From assembly GCF_900111245.1 (NCBI RefSeq), contig NZ_FOGO01000005.1:1-64000 (forward strand): DNA of 64,000 nt, in the 5' to 3' direction. A program made the translations under genes and the position numbers. The notes under the pieces were generated by a model. That model was not told the origin of the DNA. It saw nothing but the letters and a program-made list of their open reading frames with translations, and ran no database searches. The stretch is from Streptomyces qinglanensis. GTDB taxonomy: Bacteria; Actinomycetota; Actinomycetes; Streptomycetales; Streptomycetaceae. Below are positions 38,347 to 47,400 of this stretch, piece after piece (position 1 is the first letter of the stretch; the number at the start of each line of letters is the position of its first letter).

Positions 38347-39408
38347 TCACCGGTGACCGGACACCCCCGGCCCCGGTCGGCACTGCTCCAGCCTACGGCC
38401 CCCGGGCCGCGAGGAGTTCGGCACCTGCGAAAGCGCCGCGATCCGGGCGCACGCGGCCACGCACGCCTCCTCCGCCTCGTCCAGGGAGCGGCCCTCGGCA
38501 CCGGCCTTCGCGACGCCGAGTGCCGCGCTCTGCACCGTCAACGCCCGGGCCGGCGCGTCGAGATACGGCCACGGGTCGGAACCGGCCAGGGCATGCGGCA
38601 GGTGCTCGCCGGGGGCGGCACCGGCCGCCGCGGCGCCTTCGACGGTCCGGGCGTAGGCGCCGAGAAAGCACTCCCACTCCGCGGCCGGGAGGAGGCCGGC
38701 CGCGAACCAGGCGGCGGGGCGCGCCAGGTCCCAGGCGGGGTCGCCCAGTCCGACGTCGTCGATGTCGATGAGCTGCCAGGGTCCGTCGGGCCGCGGATGG
38801 CGGACGAGCTGGCCGAGGTGGAAGTCGCCGTGGCACAGGGTGCGGGAGGCCGGGCCCGGCTCCTCGTCCCGGCACCAGGGCGGCAGCCCGGCCCATGCGC
38901 GCTCGACGACCTCCGCCGACGCGCCCTGCCCGCCCCGGGGTGCGCGCCGCATCCGGGCCAGGGCCCGGGCCGCCTTGGCCGGGCCGCGCATCGGCGGCAG
39001 TGGACCGGGGAGCCGCCCGGGCGCCGGGAGCGGCGCCGTGTGCAGCCGGGCCAGCAGCACACCCGCCGCTCCCCAGGGGGCTGCCGCCGCGTCGTCCGGG
39101 TCGACCGGGGTGCCGAGGGGCCAGGTGCTGCCGAGCCGCCCGCCGGGCAGCCGGGAGGTGGCGCCGCCGGAGGCGGGGGGCAGCAGCACCCCGCGGTACT
39201 CGGGGGCGGCCGCAATCCGGATCCGCACGTCCAGCGCGGGCGCCTCGGCGTCGGGCGCGTGCGCCTTGGCGACCCGGTCGCCGACCCGCACGACCACGGC
39301 GTCGGAGCGGTCGGCGAGCACCTCGCCGACCCCCCGGGGGTCACCGGCGAGCACGGCGAGGGCCCGGTGCAGCGCGCGGTTGCCGCCAGGGCTCTCAGGA
39401 TCGGCCAC
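38347..39408 (-). CDS. Aminoglycoside phosphotransferase/choline kinase-type phosphotransferase
   Basis: A 353-residue kinase-fold protein of the APH family, substrate unknown. The catalytic loop is 'LCHGDFHLGQLV' and the metal-binding segment 'LIDIDDVGLGDPAWDLARPA'. The N-lobe shows 'VVVRVGDRVAKAHAP', where the lysine should bind ATP. The GTG at 39406-39408 (VADPESPGGNRAL) has GGAG five bases before it. It follows the divergent small membrane gene on the same strand and precedes the zinc-ribbon gene by 40 bp, with three ACCGGT copies in the gap. Confidence 0.88.
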   Translation of the reverse strand: MADPESPGGNRALHRALAVLAGDPRGVGEVLADRSDAVVVRVGDRVAKAHAPDAEAPALDVRIRIAAAPEYRGVLLPPASGGATSRLPGGRLGSTWPLGTPVDPDDAAAAPWGAAGVLLARLHTAPLPAPGRLPGPLPPMRGPAKAARALARMRRAPRGGQGASAEVVERAWAGLPPWCRDEEPGPASRTLCHGDFHLGQLVRHPRPDGPWQLIDIDDVGLGDPAWDLARPAAWFAAGLLPAAEWECFLGAYARTVEGAAAAGAAPGEHLPHALAGSDPWPYLDAPARALTVQSAALGVAKAGAEGRSLDEAEEACVAACARIAALSQVPNSSRPGGRRLEQCRPGPGVSGHR

Positions 39409-39612
39409 GAGTACTCCACAGGTTCGACGAGGGCACCGTACGGCGCGCCGCTGCTCCGGGGGCGCCGAGCTCCGGACCGGCCGCCGGATACGCGAGGGCC
39501 CGGGCAGCTCCCCAGCTGCCCGGGCCTCGTGCCGTCCGCCGCACCCCCGTCCCCACGGGGCTGTAGAGCCGGAAGTCCCCGACCCGGTCCGCTCCACCGG
39601 GCCCGGGGCCGC

Positions 39613-39822
39613 TCAGGACCCCAGCATTCCGGCCACGGACGACGCCTGTGTCAGCACCATCCGGCCCCAGCCCGAGACGAGGCCGAGGAGGAGGGCGAGT
39701 GGCAGCACCATGGCGGCGGCCACCAGCGGATGGCGACGGCCTCCGGGGCGGGCGCCGAGATCGGCGAGCGCCGAGAGCCGTCCCTTTCCCGCGGGCGCCG
39801 TGCGCCCGGCCGTGTACGCCAT
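39613..39822 (-). CDS. Small single-pass membrane protein (69 aa)
   Basis: The protein starts with a basic cytoplasmic segment (AGRTAPAGKGRLSALADLGAR), has one hydrophobic helix at about residues 34-50 (VAAAMVLPLALLLGLVSGW) and a short outer tail. The ATG at 39820-39822 has AGGAG seven bases before it. A minus-strand TAATGT near 39905 could be its -10 box. Function unknown. Confidence 0.65.
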   Translation of the reverse strand: MAYTAGRTAPAGKGRLSALADLGARPGGRRHPLVAAAMVLPLALLLGLVSGWGRMVLTQASSVAGMLGS

Positions 39823-40461
39823 GATCCGCTCCTGATCGTTGTCTGGAGCGGCGGACGTCCGACCTCGGGGGACGAGTGCTGCGCCCGCCGCTCGACAACC
39901 ACATTAGGCAGGGCTGCCCGGGGCGGCGTCATGCGCGCGTACCGACTCGGGGCCTCCCGCAGGATGACGTGCGACGGGGCCGCCTACTCCCCAGGGTGGA
40001 GGGCATCCTCAGCCCTCCCAGGGTCTTCCCCCAGGGGGTACCGCCGCCCGGTCCCCCGCACGGCCCGAGGGGGTGAGTTGCCTCACTCCCCCGCCGCCGC
40101 CCCGCGCCGGTCGAGCCGCTCCCTCCGGCCCGGCGAGGCGGGCGGCACAGGCTGCTCCGCGCCGTCGGCCACCGCCGCGCCGGGCGGATCCGTCAGGGCG
40201 TCAAACACCCTGCCGCGGGGCTGTTTTGACGGAGCGGAACCGCGGGCGCGGAGGAGTGCGGAACCGGCGCGTCCGGTGGAGTCCCCCTCGGCCGCCGGGC
40301 TCTGACATCCCGTCTGGCGCCGCGTGCGCGGCCTATCGTCGGCTCGCCGCGGCAGTCCGTAAGCTGTGGTCGTCAGACGGACCGGACACCGGCGGGCTGC
40401 TCCCCGGCCGGGTGCCGGAGGTGGGCCATCCGCCCACCGGACACCGGAGGTAGGAACGGAC
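39823..40461. other. 639-bp divergent non-coding region
   Basis: No convincing gene. Contents: a likely -10 (TAATGT, minus strand, near 39903-39908) for the small membrane gene; a bulged hairpin GGGGGTGAG...CTCACTCCCCC near 40070-40093; and a possible -10 TAAGCT at about 40359-40364 for the kinase gene. Confidence 0.5.
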
Positions 40462-41841
40462 ATGGCGATGATGCGGCTCCGGCGCGAGGACCCGCGAGTC
40501 GTCGGCTCGTTCAGGCTCCACCGGCGCCTGGGAGCCGGCGGCATGGGCGTGGTCTACCTGGGTTCCGACCGGCGCGGCCAGCGGGTCGCGCTGAAGGTGA
40601 TCCGGCCGGACCTGGCCGAGGACCAGGAGTTCCGCTCCCGCTTCGCGCGCGAGGTGTCCGCCGCGCGGCGGATCCGCGGCGGGTGCACCGCCCGGCTGGT
40701 GGCCGCGGACCTGGAGGCCGACCGCCCCTGGTTCGCCACCCAGTACGTGCCGGGCCCCTCGCTGCACGACAAGGTGAACGAGAGCGGCCCGCTGCCCGCC
40801 GCGCAGGTCGCCTCGATCGGCGCCGCACTCGCCGAGGGCCTGGTGGCGGTGCACGAGGCGGGCGTCGTGCACCGTGATCTGAAGCCGTCGAACATCCTGC
40901 TGTCCCCCAAGGGCCCGCGCATCATCGACTTCGGTATCGCCTGGGCGACCGGGGCGAGCACGCTGACGCACGTGGGCACAGCGGTCGGCTCTCCCGGGTT
41001 CCTGGCACCCGAGCAGGTGCGGGGCGCGGCGGTCACCCCGGCGACGGACGTGTTCGCGCTGGGCGCCACGCTGGCGTACGCGGCCACGGCGGACTCGCCG
41101 TTCGGGCAGGGCAGTTCCGAGGTCATGCTCTACCGCGTGGTGCACGAGGAGCCACTGCTGGACACCGTGCACGCGGCACTGGCCCCGCTCGTCCACGCCT
41201 GCCTGGTCAAATCGCCGGAGGACCGGCCCAGCACGCTGCAGCTCTCGCTGCGGCTCAAGGAGATCGCGGCGCGGGAGGCCCGCGGGCTGTCCGACGGCGG
41301 GGATCCCGCGCCGGGCGCCCGGGCGGCGTGGCACGGTGAGCGGCCGGGGACGGGCGGACGGCCGCTCCCCGGCGGGAGGGCCACCGGGGAGCGCCGCCCC
41401 CGGGATCCGATGCAGCAGCGCACCCAGCGGGACACCGTCGGCTGGGAGCGCGAGCGGGCGGCGAGCGCGCCCCGGGCCTCGACTCCCCGCTCGGCGCGTT
41501 CGACCACGTCCGGCGCCTCGCGTGCCGCGCGGGACGCCGCACATCCGACCGGCAGCGGTACGCGCAGGGGCGAGCGCCCGCCCCGCCGCCCGGCGGCGCC
41601 GCCGGCTCAGCGGAGCGGGCGGACGGCGGGCGGCAGACCGACCGGGCCACGCCAACGGCCCGCCGCCCGGCGCGGGCGCCCCGGCGGGCTCGGTCCGGCC
41701 GCCCGCAAGAGGAGGCTGCTGCGGCAGCGGCTGATCGTCTTCGTCACCGTGACCCTGCTGGTCGCCCTGGGCATCGCGCTGGCCCAGGGGTGCGAGGGCC
41801 CCGCCCGCGGGCTCGGCAGCGCCTCCGTGCAGGTGCCGTGA
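40462..41841 (+). CDS. Membrane-anchored Ser/Thr protein kinase (PknB-like)
   Basis: Hanks-type kinase of 459 residues. Key elements are the glycine loop 'LGAGGMGVVYLG' (about 23-34), the ATP lysine K45 in 'VALKVIRP', the catalytic 'HRDLKPSNIL' (137-146), 'DFGIAW' (156-161) and 'LAPEQVRG'. Residues about 290-420 are a Pro/Arg/Ser-rich juxtamembrane linker. One transmembrane helix (about 423-441) precedes only 15 outer residues, so no PASTA-like sensor is present. The ATG at 40462 has AGGA six bases upstream. It converges with the TrmH-type gene. Confidence 0.94.
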   Translation: MAMMRLRREDPRVVGSFRLHRRLGAGGMGVVYLGSDRRGQRVALKVIRPDLAEDQEFRSRFAREVSAARRIRGGCTARLVAADLEADRPWFATQYVPGPSLHDKVNESGPLPAAQVASIGAALAEGLVAVHEAGVVHRDLKPSNILLSPKGPRIIDFGIAWATGASTLTHVGTAVGSPGFLAPEQVRGAAVTPATDVFALGATLAYAATADSPFGQGSSEVMLYRVVHEEPLLDTVHAALAPLVHACLVKSPEDRPSTLQLSLRLKEIAAREARGLSDGGDPAPGARAAWHGERPGTGGRPLPGGRATGERRPRDPMQQRTQRDTVGWERERAASAPRASTPRSARSTTSGASRAARDAAHPTGSGTRRGERPPRRPAAPPAQRSGRTAGGRPTGPRQRPAARRGRPGGLGPAARKRRLLRQRLIVFVTVTLLVALGIALAQGCEGPARGLGSASVQVP

Positions 41842-41870
41842 CCGGGGAGCGGCGGGTGCCGTGACGCGGC

Positions 41871-41962
41871 GGCCGGCCTCGGGCGCGCGGGTCCGGCGGG
41901 GCGGCCACGCTCCAGTGGTCGGCGGCCGGGGACGGCCGGCCTCGGGCGCGCGGGTCCGGCGG
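41871..41962. repeat. 29-bp direct repeat after the kinase gene
   Basis: Identical 29-bp copies at 41871-41899 and 41934-41962 (each beginning GGCCGGCCTCGGGCGCGCGG) are spaced 63 bp apart in the convergent gap between the kinase and the methyltransferase. Probably non-coding. Confidence 0.7.
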
Positions 41963-42056
41963 ACCGGCGGCGCGTCCCGCGGGCCGGGATGCCGCGCCGA
42001 CGGCGGACTCCGGCGGCTCCGCAGCAGACGCCCGGTGTGCCGGTCGGCCCGCCGTC

Positions 42057-42911
42057 TCAGTCGGACTGCCGCGCGACCGCGTAGAAGGCGACGGCTGCGG
42101 CGGCGCCCACGTTGAGCGAGTCGACTCCGTGTGCCATCGGGATGCGGACCCATTCGTCGGCGGCGCGCAGCGCGCGGGTGGACAGCCCGCTGCCCTCCGC
42201 GCCCAGCAGCAGAGCCGCGCGGTCGCCACAGCGCCGGGTGGCGGTGTCGATGGGGACGGCCTTCTCGTCCGGCGTGAGGGCGAGCAGCGGGAATCCCGCG
42301 TCGCGTACCGTCTCCAGGCCCTGCGGCCAGCTCTCCAGCCGGGCGTAGGGCACGGCGAACACGGCGCCCATCGAGACCTTGACCGAGCGGCGGTAGAGCG
42401 GGTCGGCGCAGTCGGGGGAGAGCAGCACGGCATCCATGCCCAGTGCGGCGGCGCTGCGGAAGATGGCGCCGATGTTGGTGTGGTCGTTGACCGACTCCAT
42501 GATCACGACGCGGCGGGCCGTGGCCAGCAGGTCCTCCGGCCTCGGCAGCGGCTTGCGCTGCATGGAGGCCAGGGCGCCGCGGTGCACGTGGTAGCCGGTG
42601 ACGCGCTCGGCCAGGTCCGGGCTGACGGCGTAGACGGGTGCGGGCACCTCGTCGATGACGTCGCGCATGACGTCGATCCACTTCGCGGACAGCAGCATCG
42701 AGCGCATCGCGTACCCCGCCTGCCGGGCCCGGCGGATCACCTTCTCGCCCTCGGCGATGAACAGCCCTTCGGCGGGCTCGCGCCTGCGCCGCAGTTCGAC
42801 GTCGGTCAGGCCCGTGTAGTCGCTCAGCCGGGGGTCGTCGGGCGCGTCGACGGTGACGAGCCCGCCGGCCGGCGGGTCGCCGGGGGTGCCGGGGGAGGAT
42901 GAGGTAGCCAC
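42057..42911 (-). CDS. TrmH/SpoU-family RNA 2'-O-methyltransferase
   Basis: A 284-residue SPOUT-fold methyltransferase acting on tRNA or rRNA ribose. The three SpoU motifs are visible: 'NDHTNIGAIFRSAAALGMDA' (1), 'ALLLGAEGSGLS' (2) and 'IPMAHGVDSLNVGAAAAVAFY' (3). An N-terminal substrate-binding region (FIAEGEKVIRRA) precedes them. The GTG at 42909-42911 gives a 17-residue flexible leader; the GTG at 'VTVDAPDDPRLSDY' is an alternative. The exact RNA target is not predictable. Confidence 0.93.
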   Translation of the reverse strand: MATSSSPGTPGDPPAGGLVTVDAPDDPRLSDYTGLTDVELRRRREPAEGLFIAEGEKVIRRARQAGYAMRSMLLSAKWIDVMRDVIDEVPAPVYAVSPDLAERVTGYHVHRGALASMQRKPLPRPEDLLATARRVVIMESVNDHTNIGAIFRSAAALGMDAVLLSPDCADPLYRRSVKVSMGAVFAVPYARLESWPQGLETVRDAGFPLLALTPDEKAVPIDTATRRCGDRAALLLGAEGSGLSTRALRAADEWVRIPMAHGVDSLNVGAAAAVAFYAVARQSD

Positions 42912-42996
42912 AGGCCGATACTGCCCTGTCCCGCTCGAAGTGCCAATGCGTCGATACCGCCGCGTAGGGGTGCTTGTCCGGGGCGTTCCCGGCCGG

Positions 42997-44256
42997 TCAC
43001 GGCGCGGTCGGGCCCACCGCCACCACATCGCCGATCACGACGACGGCCGGGGGCCGTATGTCCTGCGCAGCGGCGCGGTCGGCGGCCGTCGCCAGGGTGG
43101 CGTCGACCCGCCGCTCGGTGGCCATGGTGCCCTCCTGGACGATGGCGACCGGGGTGTCGTCGGGGCGGCCGTGCGCGCGGAGCGCAGCGGCGATGGCACC
43201 GAGGTTCTCCACGGCCATCAGCAGCACGAGGGTGCCGCGCAGCCGGGCGAGCGCGGTCCAGTCGACCAGCGAACGCGGGTCGTCGGGCGCGACATGGCCG
43301 CTGACGACGGTGAACTCGTGGGCCACGCCCCGGTGGGTGACGGGGATACCGGCCGCGCCGGGCACGCTGATGGCGCTGGAGATGCCCGGGACGACGGTCA
43401 CCTGCACCCCTTCGGCGGCGAGTTGCTCGGCCTCCTCCATGCCGCGGCCGAAGACGAACGGGTCGCCGCCCTTGAGCCGCACCACGGACCGCCCGGCCTT
43501 GGCGTGCTCGACCAGGACCGCGTTGATGGCCTCCTGCGCCATCGCCCGGCCGTAGGGGATCTTGGCCGCGTCGATCACCTCGACGTGCGGCGGGAGTTCG
43601 TCCAGCAGGTCGCGGGGGCCGAGCCGGTCGGCGACGACCACGTCGGCCTGGGCCAGCAGTCGGCGGCCCCGCACGGTGATCAGATCCGGGTCGCCGGGTC
43701 CGCCGCCGACGAGAGCGACGCCGGGGGTGCGGGGCCCGCGCTGTTCCGCGCCGAGCGTGCCGTCCCCGAGCCGGGCCACGACGGCGTCCCGGATGGCGGC
43801 CGCGCGGCGCGGGTCCCGTCCGGCCGCGCCGTGCTCCCCGCTGGTGAGGACGGCGACGGTGATGCCGTCGCTGCGGCCGGTTGCCGGGGTCCACGCGGTG
43901 CCCCGGTCCGCGTCGTCCGCACGGACGCACCACACCCGGCGGGCCTCGGCCTCCGCGACGATCGCGGCGTTGACGGCGGCGTCGTCGGTGGCCGCCAGCG
44001 CGTACCAGGCGTCCGCGAGGTCGCCGTCCCGCCAGGCGCGGCGCTCCCAGGTGATCTCCCCGGCGGTCGCCATGGCCTCGACGGAGGGCGTGGCCTCGGG
44101 CGCGACGAGGGTGACCCGCGCACCCGCCGCCAGCAGCGCCGGGAGGCGGCGCTGCGCCACGGTGCCGCCGCCGACCAGTACGACGCGGCGACCGTCCAGG
44201 CGGAGTCCTACGGGGTAGGCGGGAGTGGCGGAGGTTTCCGACATCTGGGACGGCAT
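42997..44256 (-). CDS. cobA: Siroheme/cobalamin fusion: precorrin-2 dehydrogenase + uroporphyrinogen-III C-methyltransferase
   Basis: A 419-residue two-domain enzyme making precorrin-2 (and sirohydrochlorin). The N-terminal NAD domain (about 13-160) starts 'YPVGLRLDGRRVVLVGGGTVAQRRL'-like (Rossmann loop GGGTVA). The C-terminal SUMT domain (about 175-419) shows 'VALVGGGPGDPDLITVRG', 'RLKGGDPFVFGRGMEE' and 'VVPGISSAISVPGAAGIP'. This is CysG-like organisation with a shortened middle region. The first ATG (44254-44256) is used; an ATG four codons later is possible. It lies downstream of the BluB-CobT and CobL genes on the same strand. Confidence 0.94.
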   Translation of the reverse strand: MPSQMSETSATPAYPVGLRLDGRRVVLVGGGTVAQRRLPALLAAGARVTLVAPEATPSVEAMATAGEITWERRAWRDGDLADAWYALAATDDAAVNAAIVAEAEARRVWCVRADDADRGTAWTPATGRSDGITVAVLTSGEHGAAGRDPRRAAAIRDAVVARLGDGTLGAEQRGPRTPGVALVGGGPGDPDLITVRGRRLLAQADVVVADRLGPRDLLDELPPHVEVIDAAKIPYGRAMAQEAINAVLVEHAKAGRSVVRLKGGDPFVFGRGMEEAEQLAAEGVQVTVVPGISSAISVPGAAGIPVTHRGVAHEFTVVSGHVAPDDPRSLVDWTALARLRGTLVLLMAVENLGAIAAALRAHGRPDDTPVAIVQEGTMATERRVDATLATAADRAAAQDIRPPAVVVIGDVVAVGPTAP

Positions 44257-44441
44257 CCTTCTCGAGAGGGCGGGCCGGCTCGTCCACCGGGCCGAGGGCG
44301 ACGCCGCTGCGGCAGTGGAGCGGCGGGGACGGTGAGGAACAGCCTATGCGGGACCGCCGAGCGGCGCTGTCTCGCAGGCCACGGGGCAGGTCGGCACCCC
44401 CGCGCTACCGGGGTGCCGCGACGGAGGGGACGGGCCGCGCT

Positions 44442-44475
44442 GCGGGGCGCTCCGGCGTCCACCGGAGCGCCCCGC
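44442..44475 (-). terminator. Terminator after bluB-cobT
   Basis: A perfect 14-bp stem (GCGGGGCGCTCCGG / complement) with loop CGTCCA lies 13 bp beyond the cobT stop. Confidence 0.75.
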
Positions 44476-44488
44476 GGCGCGGGACCGG

Positions 44489-47400
44489 TCAGCTCTTCTC
44501 GGTGACGCCGGCCGCGTCGAACGTGGCGACCTCGTGCATCGCGCGGGCCGCGCTCTGCACCATGGGCAGGGCCAGCAGGGCGCCCGTTCCCTCGCCGAGC
44601 CGCAGGTCGAGGTCGAGCAGCGGGCGCAGTCCCAGTTTGGTGAGCGCGGCGACGTGGCCGGGTTCGGCGCTGCGGTGCCCGGCGATGCATGCGGCGAGCG
44701 CCTCGGGGGCCACGGCTCGCGCCACCAGCGCGGCGGCCCCGGCGCTGACGCCGTCCAGGATGACGGGGGTGCGCAGCGAGGCACCGCCGAGGATCAGCCC
44801 GACCATCGCGGCGTGCTCCAGTCCGCCGAACGCCGAGAGCATGCCGAGCGGGTCGGCCGGGTCGGGCTGGTGCAGTTCCAGCGCGCGGCGCACGACCTCG
44901 ACCTTGCGGGCGTGCGTCTCGTCGTTGATGCCCGTACCGCGTCCGGTGACCTCAGCGGGGTCGGCGCCGGTGCAGGCGGCGATCAGCGCCGCGGAGGCGG
45001 TGGTGTTGGCGATGCCCATCTCGCCGGTGAGCAGCGCCTTGTTGCCGGCCGCGACCAGATCGCGGGCGGTCTCGATGCCCACCTCCAGGGCCCGCTCGAC
45101 CTCTTCCTGGGTCAGCGCGGGGCCGGCGGTCATGTCCGCCGTCCCGGCCCGTACCTTGCGCGGCAGCAGGCCGGGGGTGGTGGGCAGTTCGGCGGCGACG
45201 CCGACGTCCACGACGCACACCTCGGCACCCACCTGGTTGGCGAACGCGTTGCAGACGGCGCCGCCGCCCAGGAAGTTGGCCACCATCTGCGCGGTGACCT
45301 CCTGGGGCCAGGGGGTCACACCCTGCTGGTGCACCCCGTGGTCCCCCGCAAAGACCGCGACGGCTGCCGGTTCGGGCACCGGGGGCGGGCACTTGCGGGA
45401 GAGGCCGCACAGCTGGGCCGAGATGATCTCCAGCATGCCGAGCGCCCCGGACGGCTTCGTCATCCGCTTCTGCCGCTCCCATGCCTCGCCGAGCGCCTTG
45501 GCGTCCAGCGGGCGGATGGTGCTGAGCGTCTCGGCCAGCATGCCGGTGGGCTCGGCGCCGGGCAGCGCGCGGCGCCCGTAGGACTCCTCGTGGACCACCC
45601 ACGACAGCGGGCGCCGCTTGGACCAGCCGGCCTGCATCAGCTCGGGCTCGCCCGGGAACTCGTCGACGTAGCCCACGCACAGGTAGGCGACGACCTCCAG
45701 ATGTTCGGGCAGTTCCAGCGCGCGGACCATCTCGCGCTCGTCGAAGAAGCTGACCCAGCCCACGCCCAGCCCCTCGGCCCGCGCTGCGAGCCACAGGTTC
45801 TCCACGGCCAGCGCCGAGGAGTAGGGGGCCATCTGCGGCTGTGTGTGCCGCCCCAGCGTGTGCCGCCCGCCGCGCGTCGGGTCCGCGGTGACGACGATGT
45901 TGACGGGGGTGTCGAGGATCGCCTCGATCTTCATCTGCTTGAACTGCTTCGCCCGGGCCTTGGGCAGCGACTTGGCGTAGGCGTGGCGCTGCCGCTCGGC
46001 CAGCTCGTGCATGGCCCGCCGGGTCTCCTCGGAGCGGATGACCACGAAGTCCCAGGGCTGCGAGTGCCCGACGCTGGGCGCGGTGTGCGCGGCCTCCAGG
46101 ACGCGGAGCAGCACCTCGTGCGGGATCGGGTCAGGGCGGAAGCCGTTGCGGATGTCGCGGCGTTCGCGCATCAGCCGGTGCACGGCTTCCCGCTCGGCCT
46201 CGGCGAACCCGGGCGCGGGCTCACCCGCGGGGGCGGCGGCCACGGGCTCCTCCTGCGCGGCCCCGCCGTCGGGGGCCTCGCTCCCGGAAGCCTGTGCGTC
46301 GGGGGCCTCGCTTCCGGCGTCTTCGCTTCCGGGATCTTCGTTCCCGGCGGGCTGATCGGCGGTGGGTTCACCGCCGGTGGCCGGGTCGACGGTGACGGCG
46401 TCGGGGACCGGTTGCCCGGTGGACTCCGCCGTGCCCGGCTCCGGCGCGCCGGTGGACCCGGGGGCGGTGCCCGCGTCGGCGGCGAGTGCCTCGTCCGGTG
46501 TTCCGGCAGGGGCCTCGGGGCCGGCTGCGGCTTCGGGCCCGGGCCCGGGCCCGGCGGGAGCGGCCTCGGGGGCCGGGGCCGCCGGATCCGCGGCCTCGGC
46601 AGCGGCAGCCGCTTCGCCGGACGACGGTGCGGGGCCGGGCGCAGCACCGGTGTCCGCGGCCTCGGTGGAGGCGCCGTCGGCGGCCTGCGCCGCGGAGGTC
46701 GCGCCGTCGGCGGGCACGGCAGTGCCGTCGGAGGGGGCCGGGGGCTCCGCACCGGGCCCGGTCGGCGGTGCGTCGGCGGCGTGCTGCTCGGCGGCCGGGT
46801 CGGGCGCCGGGGTGCCGTCCTCGGGCACCGGCTCCGCGGCGGGCTCTCCGCCGGAAGCGTCGGTGTCCGCGGCGGGCGGCTCGGGTGCGGCGGCCGGAGC
46901 GGGTTCCGCTGCGGGCTGCGCGGCAGCGGCGGAGTCGTCCGCGGCGGAGTCCGCCTCCTGGGCGGTGGGCCCGGCCGGGGTCTGCGGCGCCTCTCCCCCG
47001 GTTTCGGCCTCCGGTGCCGCCGGGGCCGGTGCCGCGCCCGCGTTCTGCGGTGCGGCCTCTGCGGCCGGTGCGGGGACGGCGGCCTCGGGGTGCGCGGTGG
47101 CGTTCGCGGCGGAGCCGGGGGGCGCGTCCGCCGCCGTCCCGGGAGCAGCGGCTTCGGGGACTGGCATGGACTCGGGCTCCTTACCGGGCTGTGCCTCGGA
47201 CGCGGTGGTGCCCGGGGAGTCTGGTGCTGTTGCCTGCTCGGGGATCACGGGGCTGTCCGGCCGGGGGGCGGCGGGCTGCTCCGGATCCTGGTTTATCGGC
47301 GGAGCGGTCGACGGCGGTACGGCCGCCTCCTGCTGCGGCACCGGTGTACCACCCTGCGCGGGAACGGTGGGCGTCTCACCGGGCTGCGCCTCCCGGCGCG

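Noticed and set aside
38326-38354. Three ACCGGT copies before the zinc-ribbon gene as an operator
   Set aside because: Six-base repeats at 11 and 12 bp spacing are expected by chance in such GC-rich DNA, and they lie downstream of one gene without promoter features.
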